This document shows, piece after piece, positions 6,327 through 8,329 of a stretch of 8,329 nt of DNA. Positions within the stretch are counted from its first letter, which is position 1; each line of letters opens with the position of its first letter. Origin of the DNA: Acidimicrobiales bacterium (lineage in GTDB: Bacteria; Actinomycetota; Acidimicrobiia; Acidimicrobiales; Aldehydirespiratoraceae); contig BQJV01000122.1 in the NCBI GenBank assembly GCA_021604885.1, positions 1-8,329 on the forward strand, written 5' to 3'. A program made the translations under genes and the position numbers. The notes beneath the pieces are model-generated. The model made no database searches and was not told where the DNA came from. It saw only the letters and a program-made list of their open reading frames with translations.

Positions 6327-7171
6327 GCGTCCTCCTCGGTCTCCAACGCGGCGAAATAGTCGAAGTCCGCGGCGAGCGCCTCGGCTCGATTGTCGACGAA
6401 ACGGCGGCCGCGCGGGTGGGTCAGCACGGTGCCACGGTCCGCCTCGATCCCGGCGAGGACATAGCGACCGACGTCCTCCTGCGCCATCGCGTGGGGCATC
6501 TGCCCCCTGCTCTCGGGGAAGTCCTCGGGGCCACCGAATCGCTCCGGGCGATTCCGCATCGATGTCGCCATCAGGTTCGAGTCGACCGTGCCGGGGCAGA
6601 GGCACGACACGCCGATGCCCTCCGACGCGAGCTCGCCCCGCAGCGTCTCGGTGTAGCCGACAACCGCGTGCTTCGTCGTCGTGTAGAGCCCGAGCAGGGC
6701 GCCGGAGACCTCCTCGGGCCGAGACGCCCAGAGTCCCGCCATCGAGGCCGTGTTGACGACGTGTCCACCGCCGCCGTGGGCGCGGATCCGGGGAACGATC
6801 GTCGCGCACGATCGAACGATGGTCATGAGGTTGAACTCGATCACCCAGCCCCACTCGGCCTCCGTCGCGTCGAGCAGACCACCGATCTGCACGACGCCGA
6901 CATTGTTGGACAGGACATGGATTGCGCCGAACCGTCGCTCCGCCTCGTCGGCGAGGCCGTCGAGCGACGCCGCGTCCGTCGCGTCGACGGGCGCCGCGAG
7001 GGCCTCCACACCGAGCGCTGCAAGCTCGTCGGCAACGGCCGCCGCGGTGTCGATCTCGATGTCGGCGATGACACAGCGCACACCGCGCGACGCGAGACCG
7101 AGGGCCGTACCGCGGCCGACACCGCCCCCTCCACCGACGATGACGGCGACGTGCTCCGGTCCGAGTTTCAT
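6323..7171 (-). CDS. Short-chain dehydrogenase/reductase (SDR)
   Basis: This 282-residue protein is a classical SDR, which oxidises or reduces an alcohol/carbonyl group with NAD(P). The nucleotide-binding glycine motif is VGGGGGVGRG at 12-21. Asp37 at the end of the second strand (VIADIE) favours NAD over NADP. NNVG at 89-92 is the fourth-strand motif. The catalytic set is Ser143 (NTASMAG), Tyr163 and Lys167 (YTTTK), with CPGTVDSN at 192-199 following. The frame remains open to 7318, but the ATG at 7171 starts just before the first strand and overlaps the upstream stop by four bases (ATGA), so it is chosen. The end again forms an ATGA overlap with the P450. The middle position suggests it may oxidise an alcohol made by the P450 or act on the product of the reductoisomerase-like protein; this is inference. 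Confidence 0.94.
   Translation of the reverse strand: MKLGPEHVAVIVGGGGGVGRGTALGLASRGVRCVIADIEIDTAAAVADELAALGVEALAAPVDATDAASLDGLADEAERRFGAIHVLSNNVGVVQIGGLLDATEAEWGWVIEFNLMTIVRSCATIVPRIRAHGGGGHVVNTASMAGLWASRPEEVSGALLGLYTTTKHAVVGYTETLRGELASEGIGVSCLCPGTVDSNLMATSMRNRPERFGGPEDFPESRGQMPHAMAQEDVGRYVLAGIEADRGTVLTHPRGRRFVDNRAEALAADFDYFAALETEEDA
6331..6337 (-). promoter_or_regulatory. Strong ribosome binding site for the P450
   Basis: GAGGAGG on the minus strand lies four bases before the P450 ATG and inside the end of the SDR gene. It is the best Shine-Dalgarno match in this operon, so the P450 may be re-initiated at a high rate despite being the last gene. Confidence 0.7.
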
Positions 7172-8163
7172 GCGTCCGCCGCGGCCGGGCCGGTCGGCGT
7201 GACCTTCTCGCCGAGCCGCCGCCGCAGGTCCATCTCGAAGTCGGCGATCGTGTCGTTTGCGTGCTGCGCCCACAGCTCGGCAAGACGGGGATGGCCGGCA
7301 TCGCGTTGCTCGTCCCACTCATCGGCGAAGCGACCGGACGTGATGTCCTCGAGGAGCTCGCCCATGCGGGCATGGAGATCGATGTCATCGAATGTGCCGC
7401 GCCGGCTGAGCTGTCCGTACTGGCTCGTCGGCGAGTGGAACCCGAGCTGGCCGACGAAGCCGAGTTGGCGGACGAGGGCGTAGCTGCGCTCCACCTCACC
7501 GGAGAGCATCAGCTCGGTGATGATCGCCTCGATCGGGATGTCGTTCTCCATCATCAGCCGAACGAACGCGTTGTTGACGTGGGTCAGCGCCGGCGACAGC
7601 ACCTGTTCGACGGCGAGATCCAGCACGGCCTCCTGGCGGGGCGACATCTCGAGCCCGCCCTGCTTCAGTCCGCCGATGCCGTGGGCGACGGCGAGCGTTC
7701 TCGCCAGGGCCGTGCCGGTCCGGTCCTTGTGCACGCCCACGCCGGTGATGAACCCCCACCCCTCCTCGTAACAACTGCGCACCTCCGGGCCGAGCATGCG
7801 GGGCGCCACCATCGCCTGATCACCGGCCGGATCGAACCGGTCGAACGCGAGCGTGTAACCGGACGCGACGATCGACAGCGCATCGTCGCTCGGCGTGACC
7901 GGGAGCTCCGGAATCGCGTCGTCGGGCACGAGCAGGCAGAGCACGTCGGCCTCGCTCGCCGCCTCGAGGTCCGCCGCGTCGAACCCGTCCGCGACGGCCT
8001 GCGCGCGCGATTCGTCGTTGCGGACACAGACCGTCGGGGCAACGCCGCTATCGCGGAGATTGAGTGCCCAACTGCGTCCCTGGTTGCCGTAGCCGACGAC
8101 CGCGACGGTCTGATCGGCGAGCACGGAGAGGTCGGCGTCGGCCTCGTAGTGGATCGTCGTCAT
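7168..8163 (-). CDS. Divergent ketol-acid reductoisomerase (KARI)-like protein
   Basis: The 331-residue product has the length and layout of class I ketol-acid reductoisomerase, which converts acetohydroxy acids in valine/isoleucine synthesis. The N-terminal Rossmann motif is VGYGNQGRSWALNLRDSGV at 23-41; AVAHGIGG (158-165) and the C-terminal helices (GHPRLAELW near 290-298) also fit. Key positions differ from canonical IlvC by manual alignment. The AHGF histidine is Ser101 (ASGY), and the MVAPK lysine is Arg122 (MVAPR). In the metal-site helices Asp182 and Glu186 (DLAVEQ) and Glu217 remain, but the later glutamate appears to be Ser221. The cofactor loop reads RNDESR at 48-53, acidic where NADPH enzymes carry Gly-Ser, which hints at NADH. 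About five residues are missing before ASGY. It leads the operon and is not next to ilvB/ilvN genes. The biosynthetic enzyme is therefore unlikely; a new substrate, or a binding role without catalysis, is inferred. Confidence 0.88.
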   Translation of the reverse strand: MTTIHYEADADLSVLADQTVAVVGYGNQGRSWALNLRDSGVAPTVCVRNDESRAQAVADGFDAADLEAASEADVLCLLVPDDAIPELPVTPSDDALSIVASGYTLAFDRFDPAGDQAMVAPRMLGPEVRSCYEEGWGFITGVGVHKDRTGTALARTLAVAHGIGGLKQGGLEMSPRQEAVLDLAVEQVLSPALTHVNNAFVRLMMENDIPIEAIITELMLSGEVERSYALVRQLGFVGQLGFHSPTSQYGQLSRRGTFDDIDLHARMGELLEDITSGRFADEWDEQRDAGHPRLAELWAQHANDTIADFEMDLRRRLGEKVTPTGPAAADA

Positions 8164-8173
8164 GATCGTTTTC

Positions 8174-8179
8174 TAACAT
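8174..8179 (+). promoter_or_regulatory. Candidate -10 element for a leaderless lipoprotein transcript
   Basis: TAACAT fits the actinobacterial TANNNT -10 pattern and ends seven bases before the lipoprotein ATG at 8187. That spacing would start transcription at or next to the ATG, and no Shine-Dalgarno sequence is present. No -35 element is evident. The gap to the divergent KARI-like start is only 23 bases (8164-8186), so the KARI operon's promoter must overlap it or lie inside the lipoprotein gene. Confidence 0.4.
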
Positions 8180-8186
8180 CGGTGTC

Positions 8187-8329
8187 ATGTCTCCTCCCAA
8201 CGGTCCGGTGAGTCGCCGGACGTTCCTCGCCGCGTCAGCCGGAATCGTGGTCGCGGCGTGCAGCGGCGACGACGCAGGCGACATCGCCGGGACGTCGACC
8301 ACGACGACCACCTCCTCGTCGACCACGCT
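8187..8329 (+). CDS. Tat-exported lipoprotein, N-terminal fragment
   Basis: The frame opens at the ATG at 8187 and runs off the right edge after 47 codons. The N-terminus carries a twin-arginine motif, SRRTFL (residues 9-14), then a short hydrophobic stretch and a lipobox, VAAC, with Cys25 as the probable lipidated residue. After it come SGDDAGD and a Thr/Ser-rich linker (from about residue 35), part of which is encoded by an 11-base direct repeat (8293-8303 and 8317-8327, 24 bases apart). It should be exported folded by the Tat pathway and anchored to the outer face of the membrane. The functional domain is outside the window: solute-binding proteins and redox enzymes both use such leaders, so no function is given. 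It is divergent from the KARI-like operon. Confidence 0.85.
   Translation, partial: MSPPNGPVSRRTFLAASAGIVVAACSGDDAGDIAGTSTTTTTSSSTT

Noticed and set aside
7172..7318. N-terminal extension of the SDR to 7318
   Set aside because: Overlaps the KARI-like gene and precedes the first Rossmann strand; the ATGA junction at 7168-7171 gives a better start.
7168..8163. Annotation as biosynthetic ilvC
   Set aside because: Several active-site positions appear changed and no branched-chain amino acid genes are nearby, so the symbol would mislead.
7261..8211. Plus-strand 316-codon open frame
   Set aside because: Complement shadow of the KARI-like gene; no motif, and composition is typical of antisense high-GC frames.
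8293..8327. CRISPR-like or tandem repeat array
   Set aside because: Only two 11-base copies, in frame and encoding a Thr/Ser linker; low-complexity coding sequence explains it.

Overview
The window is gene-dense, high-GC DNA that most resembles an actinobacterial chromosome, possibly of the Acidimicrobiia/Ilumatobacter type. The taxonomic call is an inference. It rests on GC-rich third codon positions, an SCO6745-type protein, several LLM/P450/SDR-type oxidoreductases, short intergenic gaps and a Tat lipoprotein with a Thr/Ser-rich linker. I see no rRNA, tRNA, CRISPR array, insertion sequence or other mobile element, and no gene-free stretch over 300 bases; the longest gap is 82 bases.

Layout from left to right. 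(1) Positions 1-760, minus strand: a phytanoyl-CoA dioxygenase (PhyH) family gene whose 3' end lies beyond the left edge. (2) Positions 804-1430, plus strand: a DJ-1/PfpI protein with isonitrile-hydratase-like active-site residues, divergent from the PhyH gene. (3) Positions 4483 down to 1437, minus strand: a probable three-gene operon of a luciferase-like (LLM) flavin oxidoreductase, an SCO6745-family protein and a nitronate-monooxygenase-like FMN enzyme. A strong palindrome sits at the second junction. (4) Positions 4566-5093, plus strand: a lone small P-loop kinase-like protein whose 3' end overlaps the next gene tail to tail. (5) Positions 8163 down to 5082, minus strand: a tightly coupled operon of a ketol-acid-reductoisomerase-like protein, an SDR dehydrogenase and a cytochrome P450, with both junctions being 4-base ATGA overlaps. 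(6) Positions 8187 to the right edge, plus strand: the start of a Tat-exported lipoprotein.

Most of the genes encode oxidoreductases, which suggests accessory oxidation of small organic molecules rather than core metabolism. The most unusual element is the ketol-acid-reductoisomerase-like protein. Its fold signatures are intact, but several catalytic positions appear substituted, and it is joined to an SDR and a P450 instead of valine/isoleucine biosynthesis genes. The substrates of both operons cannot be read from the sequence.
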